Source of the DNA: Toxorhynchites rutilus septentrionalis
Lineage: Eukaryota; Arthropoda; Insecta; Diptera; Culicidae
Assembly: GCF_029784135.1 (NCBI RefSeq)
Contig: NC_073746.1
Coordinates: forward strand, 260,377,598-260,441,597
Reading direction: 5' to 3'
Length of the DNA: 64,000 nucleotides
Made by a program: the position numbers and the translations under genes. Below the pieces are notes generated by a model that was given only the letters and a program-made list of their open reading frames with translations, was not told where the DNA came from and searched no databases. Positions 18,335-27,242 of this stretch are shown here, one piece after another. How positions within the stretch are numbered: position 1 is the stretch's first letter; the number at the start of each line of letters is the position of its first letter.

Positions 18335-19728
18335 ATTGTTGTTGTTTATTGTTTCGATAAAAACTCATCTGACATAGTCTTAATGAATTAAAACTTAAAA
18401 CTAAAACATTGAAACACAACATTGAACACATCGGATTTCACAATTCTGTTTTTGAAGTGTAGTGATGGTTCTCCAAAAACAAAAAAAAACTGCTCTACTG
18501 ACGAAAACGTACGGATCATTCCCGAGATTGATTCATGTTGCCTAAACGATGATCGCTGTGGAAGAGGTTGCAGCAAGTACGAGGATCGTAGAATTCTGCT
18601 GGGAGCACGGAAGTTCACCATCTCGAGCAGGTGAGGCGCATCAATTTCACCACAAAGAAGCTTGACAATGAAGTAGCTTGTTGAATACGTCTTCGTCTCT
18701 CAAGTGTATCCAGATTCAGCAAGCGACACACGAACAAAACATTTTTTAATCCGCTCAATCCTGATGCTCCACATATGATGGTAAGGGATCCATACTACCG
18801 ATGTAGTCTCGAGAATCGGCCGAACAAGAGAACAGTACAGCGATTTCAGGCAATAGGGATCAGTGAAGTCCCTAGAGATTCTCGATATGAAACCAATCTG
18901 ACGATTAGCCTTAGTGATCAATGCAGATCGGTGTGCATCGAAAGTGAGCTCATGATCGAGAACAACGCCCAAGTCGTTAACCTAACTGACTCTCTCTAAA
19001 ATGAAATCGTCGATCGTGTAGTTGAACATAATTGGTTGTTTTTTTTCGGTGAAAGCTCATGATCACACACTTGACGATGCTTATGGTTGGTTTATTCAAG
19101 TGGCACCAACTGACGAACTGGTCAAGCAAGCTCTGTAGTCGACGACAATCCTAAAGAGTTCTAATAGCCAAATAAATCTTTAAGTCGTCTGCGTAGATCG
19201 ACACACAGCCGGATGCTAGAATAAAGGACACATCATTGTAGAATATCGCGAACAGCAGTGGCCCTAGATTGCTGCCTTGTGGAACTCCCGAACGAACAGC
19301 AAACGGAGACGAAGTGTGATATTGGAGCTTATCACGGAGGACCTCATCCAGCTGAAGCACCAATACGGGATATCTTTCTCAGCAGGATGCGGTGGTCAAT
19401 TCGGTCGAAAGCGGCTTTTATGTCGATATAAATAGCATCAACCTGAGCACGTTTTCTAGGCGGTTGACACAGAACGATGAGAACTCGAGAAGATTGGTGC
19501 TTACCGAGCGTCCTGGCATAACACCATGTTGTACTGGTGAGATATAACTCTTAACTTCGAAGAAGACAACATCGTTTACAATCATCTCAAATAGCTTAGA
19601 GGCGGCAGATAAACTGGTTATCCCGCTATAGTTGCTCACGTTACACTTGTCTCCTTTTTTGAAGACGGGAAACACAAATGGGTGCTTCCACATATCCGGG
19701 AAGACTCCTTGATCCAGCGAAGCCTGCA
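18335..19728 (-). mobile_element. 5'-truncated Jockey/CR1-like LINE
   Basis: Minus-strand LINE inserted into the ITmD37E copy. From 19728 downward: LQASLDQGVFPDMWKHPFVF, PVFKKGDKCNVSNYSGITSL, QHGVMPGRSVSTNLLEF, SGVPQGSNLGPLLFAIF, an intact YADD, and LDHELTFDAHRSALI. Frameshifts separate the parts. The 3' end is near 18335, with an AACAATAAACAA-type tail. The endonuclease and ORF1 are missing, as expected for 5' truncation. Confidence 0.85.
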
Positions 19729-19870
19729 GGAACGCTTCCTTCCATTAATTAAGGCTTACAAAGATCCGGTTAAGTATTGGCCCGATTTGGAAAGCTGTCA
19801 CTATAGAGAATCCGAACTTTGTTGGATAGTACCCGAAGAGAAAAGTACTGTAACGGAATATATTTAATTT
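19715..19870 (+). pseudogene. ITmD37E transposase fragment, second D region
   Basis: RSLQERFLPLIKAYKDPVKY and WPDLESCHYRESE correspond to the second catalytic aspartate region (FWPDLASCHY in family members). About 30 residues expected between this and the 18075-18290 fragment are missing, so the LINE insertion came with a deletion, or one occurred before it. Confidence 0.8.
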
Positions 19871-20084
19871 TCATGTATTTTTCTGTGCATTTTAATAAAA
19901 AAATATTTGTTGTTCATTTAATCAATTCCGAGATACAACTGGTTTGGTGATTCTGGGTTCTAGATGAATCAATATTTATATGATGTCCAGCAGGGTTACC
20001 ATTACGAAATATGTATTGTTGATCTAAAGAAATTTTTCCATCTTAGTTTCTCCTCAGAAAATCTGTATTGATATATTTAATTTG
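19871..20084. other. AT-rich spacer
   Basis: No gene or repeat recognised between the transposase fragment and the RNase H LINE tail. Confidence 0.35.
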
Positions 20085-21275
20085 AGGGTGGTACGTGGTA
20101 AGTTCGACGACGTGATATGGAGCAGAAGGCAGATGACCTTAAACTTTACTCAATCTTGGTGTATCATAAAAGGTCTGAGCAAAAATCCCTCATCTGCAGT
20201 CTTTAAATCTTGGGGGAGAGGAAATAAAAAGCAGCGCTTTACTGAAATATCTAGGTGTTATCCTGTTACTAAACTGTGTTAACTAAACTGGAATGCGCAC
20301 TTAGATTCAATAATCAGCAAGGCCAATTCAGCCCTATGGGCATGCTTTAAAATGATAGGAAGAACATGGGGCCTTAAACCAAAAATGGTTATGTGGTTCT
20401 ATACTGAAATTGTGCGGCCTAGGATAACCTATGCCTCACTTGTATGGTGGCCAAAGACTAAGAAGACTGTAACTACAAAAAAGATAAACAAACTCCAACG
20501 ACTAGTATGCGAAGCACTCTTTCAAAGACATTGGAGGCGATCCTTCACCTGGTACCTTTGAACCAATATGTGCTATAAAGCTTAAAAGATGGAAAAACAT
20601 TCTAGACGGGGAAAAAAACTGGTCACTTGAGCAGTCACTCTTACCCATTGGACCAACCTCAGAGATGAACAGTGATTGGATTAAACCTAGAACTAATTAT
20701 GACATTCCATATAGAGTGATCGAACATTCTCGTTCAGTATGGGATGAAGATGGTCCCAACGTTCGTAATGGTTCATGTTCTGTACTGATGGGTCGAAAAT
20801 GGGAAGTGTATGGTTCCCGAAAAAATATCTTTGTGGCTATGGGAAACTGGTCAACAGTTTTTCAGGCAGGTATAGCTGCAATAACAGAATGTTTAAATGT
20901 CTGTCTCAAAAGGAAATATAGACATGCTAATATGTGCATATTCTCAGGCAGTCAAGCGGCACTTAAAGCTATAAATGCTTTTAAATGCTCTTTAAAAATT
21001 GTCTGGGAATGCATTTCCCTTTTACGGCAATTAATTCAGATAAGTTCGGTACAACTGTACTGGATTCCTGGCCATTGTGGTATAGAGGGCAACGAGCGAG
21101 AGGATGAACTTGCCAGAAATGGCTCAAACTCACCATTTACTGGTCCGGAACCATTCTGTGGGCTTTCTAACTGTTTGTTGAAAAGTGAGCTGAAGAAATT
21201 GAAAGACCGGGAAGTGACAGCCGATTGGATGGCTGCAAAAAAAAAAATCTTTAAAACAAAAACTATCAAAGCATA
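20085..21275 (+). mobile_element. LINE 3' half with RNase H domain
   Basis: Plus-strand fragment of an I/R1/LOA-type LINE (the groups that carry RNase H). 20282-20561 covers the region after the RT (LDSIISKANSALWACFKMIG, GLKPKMVMWFYTEIVRPRIT). 20665-21276 is an open frame of 203 codons with the RNase H domain: CIFSGSQAALKAI (the family has CSDSxAAL, so the second catalytic aspartate is replaced by glycine), VQLYWIPGHCGIEGNEREDE and LARNGS. The RT proper and 5' part are missing. Confidence 0.85.
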
Positions 21276-21276
21276 G
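20665..21276 (+). pseudogene. LINE RNase H domain
   Basis: Open for 203 codons but part of a broken LINE. The WIPGHCGIEGNEREDELAR block carries the histidine and the last acidic residue of the RNase H active site. The expected aspartate in SxSxAAL reads FSGSQAAL, with glycine in its place, which would disable catalysis. The upstream TDGS region is also altered. Confidence 0.75.
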
Positions 21277-21777
21277 TGGATTTTCACGATAGTATGAACG
21301 CTCTTTTGGAATTCACATTCACTGTGATTTAGTACGGAAAAGATTAGCAGTGTTGTCCATTTATTGTAACGCTAACCGATGTCGCAGATTTGTGCAGCTT
21401 TTTGCTTTAGATTGAACTTGAGAGAGCAGGACATCACGATACATACAAATGTCAAAAAGAGATGATGCATTTAAAATGTGTGATATGATAAAACATATTA
21501 TTGACATCAAACTATAACTTATATGGGAACGTTATTTTTTTTAAAATCTGTAATTCTGTGTGCAGCCCAAAAAATCTGTAATATGTAACAGCAGATTCTT
21601 GGTTTCAAAAAATCTGAAAAATCTGAAGAAATAGAGATTTTTATGTAGATATGAAAACCTTGGTGCCCAGTTAACAAGGAACATTGGATGAAATATCGGT
21701 GTGAAATAACACGCCCTGATTTTAATTTTGATTTTGATTTGACAGTTACATGCGTCATTTTCTTTAAATATACTATA

Positions 21778-22003
21778 TGAGGGGCTTAGAATGTAAGGGG
21801 TGTAAGTGACTTAATCGATTTCTCTTCATCTACTTTTTCTTTAGTGAATAACTCAACTGCAAAAACGTTCCAATTTGAGCTTGCTATAGAATCCGATAGA
21901 TGAGGTTCTGACCTATCTTCCACAGTTAGTTATGACCAAAAGAGAGAGTCGATGTAGAGAAATCGATCAAATCACTTACACCCCTTTCATTCTAAGCCCC
22001 TCA
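21778..22003. mobile_element. TA MITE (TGAGGGGC family), copy 1
   Basis: Ends TGAGGGGCTTAGAATG and its inverted form CATTCTAAGCCCCTCA with TA at both sides (21776-21777, 22004-22005). The subterminal GGGGTGTAAGTGA is also inverted-repeated. A second copy, in reverse orientation, is at 53107-53363. Confidence 0.88.
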
Positions 22004-22136
22004 TATACGTTCATATAGAACAGGGATTTTCAAACTATTTTAGGCAAAAGATCCCTTTTTCAGAATGAAGTGATACCTCAGACCCCCATAGCCAAAATTC
22101 TTCAATCATGACATGCATGACGACTCTTACGTCGTA

Positions 22137-22174
22137 GTATCGCATGGTGCTGCTGATACAGCACCAAGCGATAC
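22137..22174. other. Short interrupted hairpin
   Basis: GTATCGC and GGTGCTG pair with CAGCACC and GCGATAC, separated by a 2-base mismatch on each side and a 6-base loop. Too short for a miRNA precursor; probably a palindromic relic. Confidence 0.55.
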
Positions 22175-22196
22175 ATTTACATTTATAATCCAATAA

Positions 22197-22547
22197 TTGA
22201 TCAGTTTCATAAGGACGAAATTCGTTGTGTTAGATGCGTTTTCAGGATTCTACGATGGAAATATACAAGATCTGAAGAATGAATTCCGTTCCCTAAAGGT
22301 AAAACTACTCAGTAAGGAAATAAAAAATGAAAGTCTGAACGGAATTCATGGTTCGATCGCATTTTCGGCGTTTCGATGCCTTGTTTGGAGCATTCTCACT
22401 ATGCTCCACTCATCGGCATTTTTTCCTGAATATAATCAGAATAAAAATAAGCTTCGAAATCGGCTCAGTAACGATGATCACTATTATGAGATCAAACAAT
22501 TTGATTGTATAAGCGTCACCAAATACACGAATGACTTGCAAATGTAA
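22197..22547 (+). other. Unrecognised 116-codon ORF
   Basis: An open frame of moderate length in AT-rich DNA. I see no domain, signal peptide or repeat in it, and no supporting context. It may be chance or a relic; listed so that it can be tested. Confidence 0.2.
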
Positions 22548-22559
22548 ATGTAGTATTTG

Positions 22560-22998
22560 TAGTAAACAAATCTACATTTACATCACATAATGAAATACAT
22601 TTTTTCTACAAAGAATATTTTCGATAGTATAGATTTTTGAAAGAAAAAGTACAGATGAGAAAGATTTTTAACCTCTCTGGTACAGATGAAAATATGGCAA
22701 CACTGGCCACGGCCTTATAAAGGGTTATGTAACTTGACGTAATTTTCTCAACGAAATTCAACAAAATAAAAAGACATAAAATTCTGGGAATATCAAGTGT
22801 AATTAACAATTATTAATACAAATTACTCATAAATACAAATTGCTTGCAATTACTTAAGCAGATAATTCATTTAAAAAATCGCAAAGTGAAGATAAAAATC
22901 ATCAAAAATTTAGTGTGATGGATGGGGATTTTCTACCAATCTTTCTAAACCAGGTTCAATATTGGTGAGTTGAATCACTAAATCTCCTCGTTCGTTGA
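22560..22998. other. Flank downstream of the RLE LINE array
   Basis: AT-rich sequence without recognised genes. It forms the 3'-side target flank of the array on the minus strand. Confidence 0.4.
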
Positions 22999-23143
22999 TT
23001 TATTTATTTTATTTATTTTGGCAGACTTATCTCACTTCTTAACTAGGCGAACCTAGCCAGAATTTTCACCTGCCCCCGGGCTTCTGAATGCCAAAGGGGG
23101 ACTAGGCTCTGCGGAATGCACGTATCTGCATGCTCGTGCTGTT

Positions 23144-26100
23144 TTAGTCCTGACCGAGGAATTGTCGGACAATCGCGCAGGTGCTAAGGATGACCGACTT
23201 TTGGATGCCGGCCAATTCCTTCTCGATGTTCAACACCTTTAGCGCTTCCAGAAGTGTCTTCGGGATAATTCCAGTTCCAGAGAGAACGACTGGAACAATT
23301 CTTGGGACCTCCCTTAGCCCCCACAGTTCCTTGAGCTCCACGGCCAATGGTCGGTACTTGCAGATTTTGCGACCGTGGGTCTCCTCCAGATTCTGGTTCA
23401 GTGGAATAGCGACATCGATGATGGTGACTTTGCGGTCGCTCTTGTCGTAAACCATTATATCTGGGCGGTTGTGGTGGATCGAGAGGTCGGTCAGAACAGT
23501 GCGATCCCAGTACAGCTTGAAACGGTCATTTTCCAGGACAGGTGCAGGCAGGTACCGGTAGTTTGGTACGTTGTCTTCCAGTAGAGCACATTGGAGCGCC
23601 AGTTGTCGATGAACAATACGGGCCACGTTGTTGTGGCGCTCGGTGTAGGCTGCGTTGGCCAAAACGGGACAGCCTCCCATAATGTGCTCTATGTTTTCAC
23701 CTGGTTGATGGCACATCCGGCAAATGTCATCAACGTCTTGATGCCAGACGTATCGCCTGCAGTTTCTCGTCGGCATTATCCTGTCCTGGATGGCTATCAT
23801 GTCGGCTTCTACTACTGAAGAGAGTTCACCACGCGTTAGCCACAGATTAGATGCGGCCTTGTCGACGTGTGGCCGGTCCAGTTGATGGGGGTGGGCACCA
23901 TGCACTGCCTTCTGCTTCCAAGCTGCAATCTTCTCCTCCACTGTCTGCAGATTGCAGTTGAGTTGGTACTCCGCTTGCGCCAAGTGCAGAGCGCTGTATC
24001 CTCTGTCGGCGGCGCAGACAGCCCGGTATAGCGCGTTTTGGTTGGCGCGTTCTGCGAAGTACTCGCGCAGTTGTCGTACCTGGGCAACACACAGTGCAGA
24101 AATGTCGACGATTCCAAGTCCCCCTTCTTTGCGTGGTAGTGAAACTCTCTCCAGTGCCGATTGAGGATGGTGCATTCCGGCCTCTTTGAATGCTTTCCTC
24201 ATCCTCCTCTCAAGGTCCTCTAGGTCAGTTTTGCTCCATTTGACTACACCAAAACTGAAGGTCAGCAGGGGAACCGCGAATGTGTTGATCGCGCGTACCT
24301 TGTTCCCCGCGTTGAGGAAAGTCCTCAGGACACAGTTCACTCGACTCAAGAACTTGTCTCGCAGCTCCGTCTTGATGTCGGAGTGGCGAATCCCGGTGAG
24401 CTGTCGGAATCCAAGATATTTATAGGATTCGCCACGAACCATGTCTCTTATAAACTCGCCGTCATAGACCTCGTAGCCTCCGGATTCGGTAAGTTGTCCT
24501 TTCAGCAGGTGGACACAGCGACACTTGTCGAGGCCGAACTCCATACAGATGTCCCTGCTTATGTCTTCGACAACCCGGATAGCTACACCTAGACGCTGAC
24601 GTGAATCAGCGTAGACCTTGAGATCGTCCATGTAAAAGGTATGGGTCACTTCTTCGTGGGCGCCGTCGCCATACCTTATTTTATAGCCATGACCGTTTCT
24701 ATTGAGCGTCCTACTGAGGGGGTTCAGTGCCAGACAAAACCAAAGCGGGCTGAAAGAGTCGCCTTGGAATATCCCCCTCTTTATCTGCAGCGTTCTAGAC
24801 TGCAACACATTTTCCCCATCACTAAGGTGCAGAGACGTGCTCCACTGCCTCATCGCATGCTGCAGGAACCTAACGACGACGGGATCAATTTTGTAGAGCT
24901 CCAATACCCGGACGAGAAACGAGTGAGGTATGGAGTCATAAGCCTTCCTGTAATCGATGTAGGCCATACTTAGGTTCCGCTGGTTATATACCGCCTGGCC
25001 GACTATGGCTGCGTCGATGATGGCCTGGTCTTTGCAGCCATGCGTATTTTTCCTGCATCCTTTCTGCTCTTCTGCGATGATGTGATGCTGTTCGCAGTGA
25101 GCAGAAACTTTGGCGGTAATTATGCTGCTCAGTATTTTGTACAGACTCGATAGGCACGTTATCGGTCTGTACTTTGATGGGTTCAATGTGTTGCTGTCTT
25201 TCGGGAGGAGGAAGGTGACGCCACGGATGGCGAATTCAGGAAGGTTGTGTGGGTCACGTAGCACCTTGTTGAAGCACTCAGCTATCTTTGGATGTGCGAC
25301 GGTCAGCTTCTTGTGCCAAAAGTTCTGGACACCATCGGGGCCCGGTGCTGCCCAGTTCCTCAGGTACCGCGAGGCTTCGCGGACATCGTTCTCTCCGACG
25401 ATGATAGCTGGCATTTCTCCAATTTCACCACAACTCTCCTCCTCCCGTCTTAACCACATTTGCCCGTCGCGATGTTCTACTGGGGTCTCCCAAATACCAG
25501 CCCAGAAGTTCGTCACATCGCTAATATCTGGCAAACCTTCGCGGTAGTCGGGCTTCTCGTCGCTAATGTGGTCGTAGAACGCTTTTTCGTTATCTCTGAA
25601 CATCCGATTTTGTTCCTGGCGCTTTGCAGAGTCAGAGTAACGTTTCAGCCGTTTAGTTAGGACGCTCAATTGCTGTACCAGTGTGTCGAGTTTTTCCGTC
25701 AGCTGGTGAGCTCCCAGCTGGCGAAGTTCAGTAGGCCGCACGATCACAGCAACTTGGCGACATAATTTCGCCGATCTGCTGCCTCTTTTGTACGCCATCA
25801 GTCTTCCAATTGCGGCGCGCTTGTTTAGGATCCGTTGCTCCAATCTCCTTCGCCATGGAGGCTCACGCCTTTCACGGAGATGTTGGAGCAGTCCGCCTCT
25901 TGGCCTAATACGGTATCCTAAACTTTTGGCGGTCGCCACAGCAGCACAGTAAACTTTCAGTTGCAGCTCCTCCATGTTCTCAGCATCAACCAAGTGCAGC
26001 GGAAGAACGTGCTCGTTCATGAGCTTTACTGCACTTGTCAGCCTGCGGGAATGCTGCAACTTCGGGATCCTGGGGCGCGACAAAGGGTCCGTGTCGCGGA

Positions 26101-26806
26101 ACTGTGAGATCGCCTCGTCGTAATGGAAGACCAGATCGCGTAGTAGTTGTTGATCTGGCTGTGGATCTTCCGGCTCAGGGGGTTGTTGTACTGTGGCCTC
26201 CACTGGTGCTGATTCGCGTGCCCCACTCGCGAATGAATTGCTCAGCCGTACTGAACTTCGTCTCGACACATCGCTTGCTCTGCTTGTTCTGGAGCTTAGT
26301 TCTCTCTGCACCTGCTGCTTGATCTCGTCGACTTGCGTTTGGGAGAGCATATTGTTGCGTACAATCGCTCTACGCCTCGCGTTCATCGCGTTTTGGTCAA
26401 GCCTCCCGACGAACTCTGGATACGCTTCCTCGAACATTGCGAGTATTCGAGGGCGACCGCTCATGTCCGTCTCCAAAGCAGTGCAGATGTAATAGGCGCG
26501 GATCACGAATTCATTCATTTCATGTGTCCACATGATCCGTCGCCTAGTAGTACCCACAAGTGTGGACGACTGTCGTCTGACAGTCGCAACACGCCTCGTA
26601 GGCGCAGCGTTTCGTTGGTGATGTCGATGGCTGCTGTTTCCGTGTGGCGGTAGCTCTTCGGGTTGAACCCGGCTGGTGGCCCGCTCTTGCACATCGCCCT
26701 CCAGCCGCTGGCCGCTCGCTCTTACGCCCGTTCCAGGACCAGCTCCAGTTCGGGGACCCTCCTCGGGCGATCGCATTCTGAGTATTCTTCGTGAACGTAG
26801 CTCCAT
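23144..26806 (-). CDS. RLE-LINE polyprotein (RT + endonuclease), copy A
   Basis: A single intact protein of 1220 residues. Residues 90-155 (WTHEMNEFVIRAYYICTALE) look like a Myb/SANT-type DNA-binding domain, as in R2-group LINEs; I see no N-terminal C2H2 finger. RT begins about residue 485 (WAAPGPDGVQNFW), with IDYRKAYDS (617-625), IKRGIFQGDSFSPLWF and catalytic YMDD at 725-728. A CCHC motif (CRMCHQ...H...C) lies at 1029-1046. The C-terminus has the restriction-like endonuclease signature RPD-X14-D (D1116, D1131) followed by KICKY. This order marks the R2/R4-like group. It would copy its own RNA by target-primed reverse transcription in the nucleus. The start at 26806 gives the longest frame and follows the 5' leader. 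Confidence 0.9.
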   Translation of the reverse strand: MELRSRRILRMRSPEEGPRTGAGPGTGVRASGQRLEGDVQERATSRVQPEELPPHGNSSHRHHQRNAAPTRRVATVRRQSSTLVGTTRRRIMWTHEMNEFVIRAYYICTALETDMSGRPRILAMFEEAYPEFVGRLDQNAMNARRRAIVRNNMLSQTQVDEIKQQVQRELSSRTSRASDVSRRSSVRLSNSFASGARESAPVEATVQQPPEPEDPQPDQQLLRDLVFHYDEAISQFRDTDPLSRPRIPKLQHSRRLTSAVKLMNEHVLPLHLVDAENMEELQLKVYCAAVATAKSLGYRIRPRGGLLQHLRERREPPWRRRLEQRILNKRAAIGRLMAYKRGSRSAKLCRQVAVIVRPTELRQLGAHQLTEKLDTLVQQLSVLTKRLKRYSDSAKRQEQNRMFRDNEKAFYDHISDEKPDYREGLPDISDVTNFWAGIWETPVEHRDGQMWLRREEESCGEIGEMPAIIVGENDVREASRYLRNWAAPGPDGVQNFWHKKLTVAHPKIAECFNKVLRDPHNLPEFAIRGVTFLLPKDSNTLNPSKYRPITCLSSLYKILSSIITAKVSAHCEQHHIIAEEQKGCRKNTHGCKDQAIIDAAIVGQAVYNQRNLSMAYIDYRKAYDSIPHSFLVRVLELYKIDPVVVRFLQHAMRQWSTSLHLSDGENVLQSRTLQIKRGIFQGDSFSPLWFCLALNPLSRTLNRNGHGYKIRYGDGAHEEVTHTFYMDDLKVYADSRQRLGVAIRVVEDISRDICMEFGLDKCRCVHLLKGQLTESGGYEVYDGEFIRDMVRGESYKYLGFRQLTGIRHSDIKTELRDKFLSRVNCVLRTFLNAGNKVRAINTFAVPLLTFSFGVVKWSKTDLEDLERRMRKAFKEAGMHHPQSALERVSLPRKEGGLGIVDISALCVAQVRQLREYFAERANQNALYRAVCAADRGYSALHLAQAEYQLNCNLQTVEEKIAAWKQKAVHGAHPHQLDRPHVDKAASNLWLTRGELSSVVEADMIAIQDRIMPTRNCRRYVWHQDVDDICRMCHQPGENIEHIMGGCPVLANAAYTERHNNVARIVHRQLALQCALLEDNVPNYRYLPAPVLENDRFKLYWDRTVLTDLSIHHNRPDIMVYDKSDRKVTIIDVAIPLNQNLEETHGRKICKYRPLAVELKELWGLREVPRIVPVVLSGTGIIPKTLLEALKVLNIEKELAGIQKSVILSTCAIVRQFLGQD

Positions 26807-27036
26807 TTTCTGGGTGTATCTCCTTTGCCCGGGAGACAGCGGGTTGGCAAGGCCTCCATGACCCGGGAGGCCTTCCCCGGGAGAGATATAGCGCTCTGAC
26901 TCGCTCGCACCCCCTCACTTAGCCACTTTCGACACCCGTTCTCGGAGCCAAGCCCAGGTGTGTGTTTCCAGTTCACGCCCGATCTAAAAATGTCGTCATA
27001 TGATCTTCGTGGAGGCGTGAGATAGGAACATTTGAG

Positions 27037-27068
27037 ACCAACAGGTAGGCTCCTACCCTAGTGTTGAT
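27037..27068 (-). promoter_or_regulatory. Conserved hairpin at the LINE 5' end, copy A
   Basis: On the minus strand, ATCAACA, a 4-base bulge (CTAG), GGTAGG, a 2-base loop, CCTACC and TGTTGGT form a long stem. It is bracketed by two TCTCAAATG repeats. It starts 15 bases from the 5' terminus. R2 and several other LINEs have self-cleaving ribozymes at this place; I cannot fit an HDV-like fold here with confidence. Confidence 0.6.
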
Positions 27069-27242
27069 CCCCATTTGAGAACCAATTTTTTTTATTTTTT
27101 AATTTTTTTTTTTATTTTGGCAGACTTATCTCACTTCTTAACTAGGCGAACCTAGCCAGAATTTTCACCTGCCCCCGGGCTTCTGAATGCCAAAGGGGGA
27201 CTAGGCTCTGCGGAATGCACGTATCTGCATGCTCGTGCTGTT

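Larger units (their letters stand above)
23000..27083 (-). mobile_element. RLE-type LINE, copy A, full length
   Basis: Unique sequence 23020-27083 (about 4.06 kb) plus an A-rich tail (AAATAAATAAAATAAAT on the minus strand). One 1220-codon ORF with a 5' untranslated region of about 277 bases and a short 3' one of about 120 bases. The 5' end begins GGTTCTCAAATGGGG and carries a hairpin at 27037-27068. It is the last (most 3') member of a four-copy head-to-tail array. Comparing by eye with copy B, I found fewer than ten differences over the length. Confidence 0.9.

Noticed and set aside
27037..27083. An HDV-like self-cleaving ribozyme at the LINE 5' end
   Set aside because: I could not draw the double-pseudoknot fold; only a simple stem is supported, so I kept it as a hairpin.
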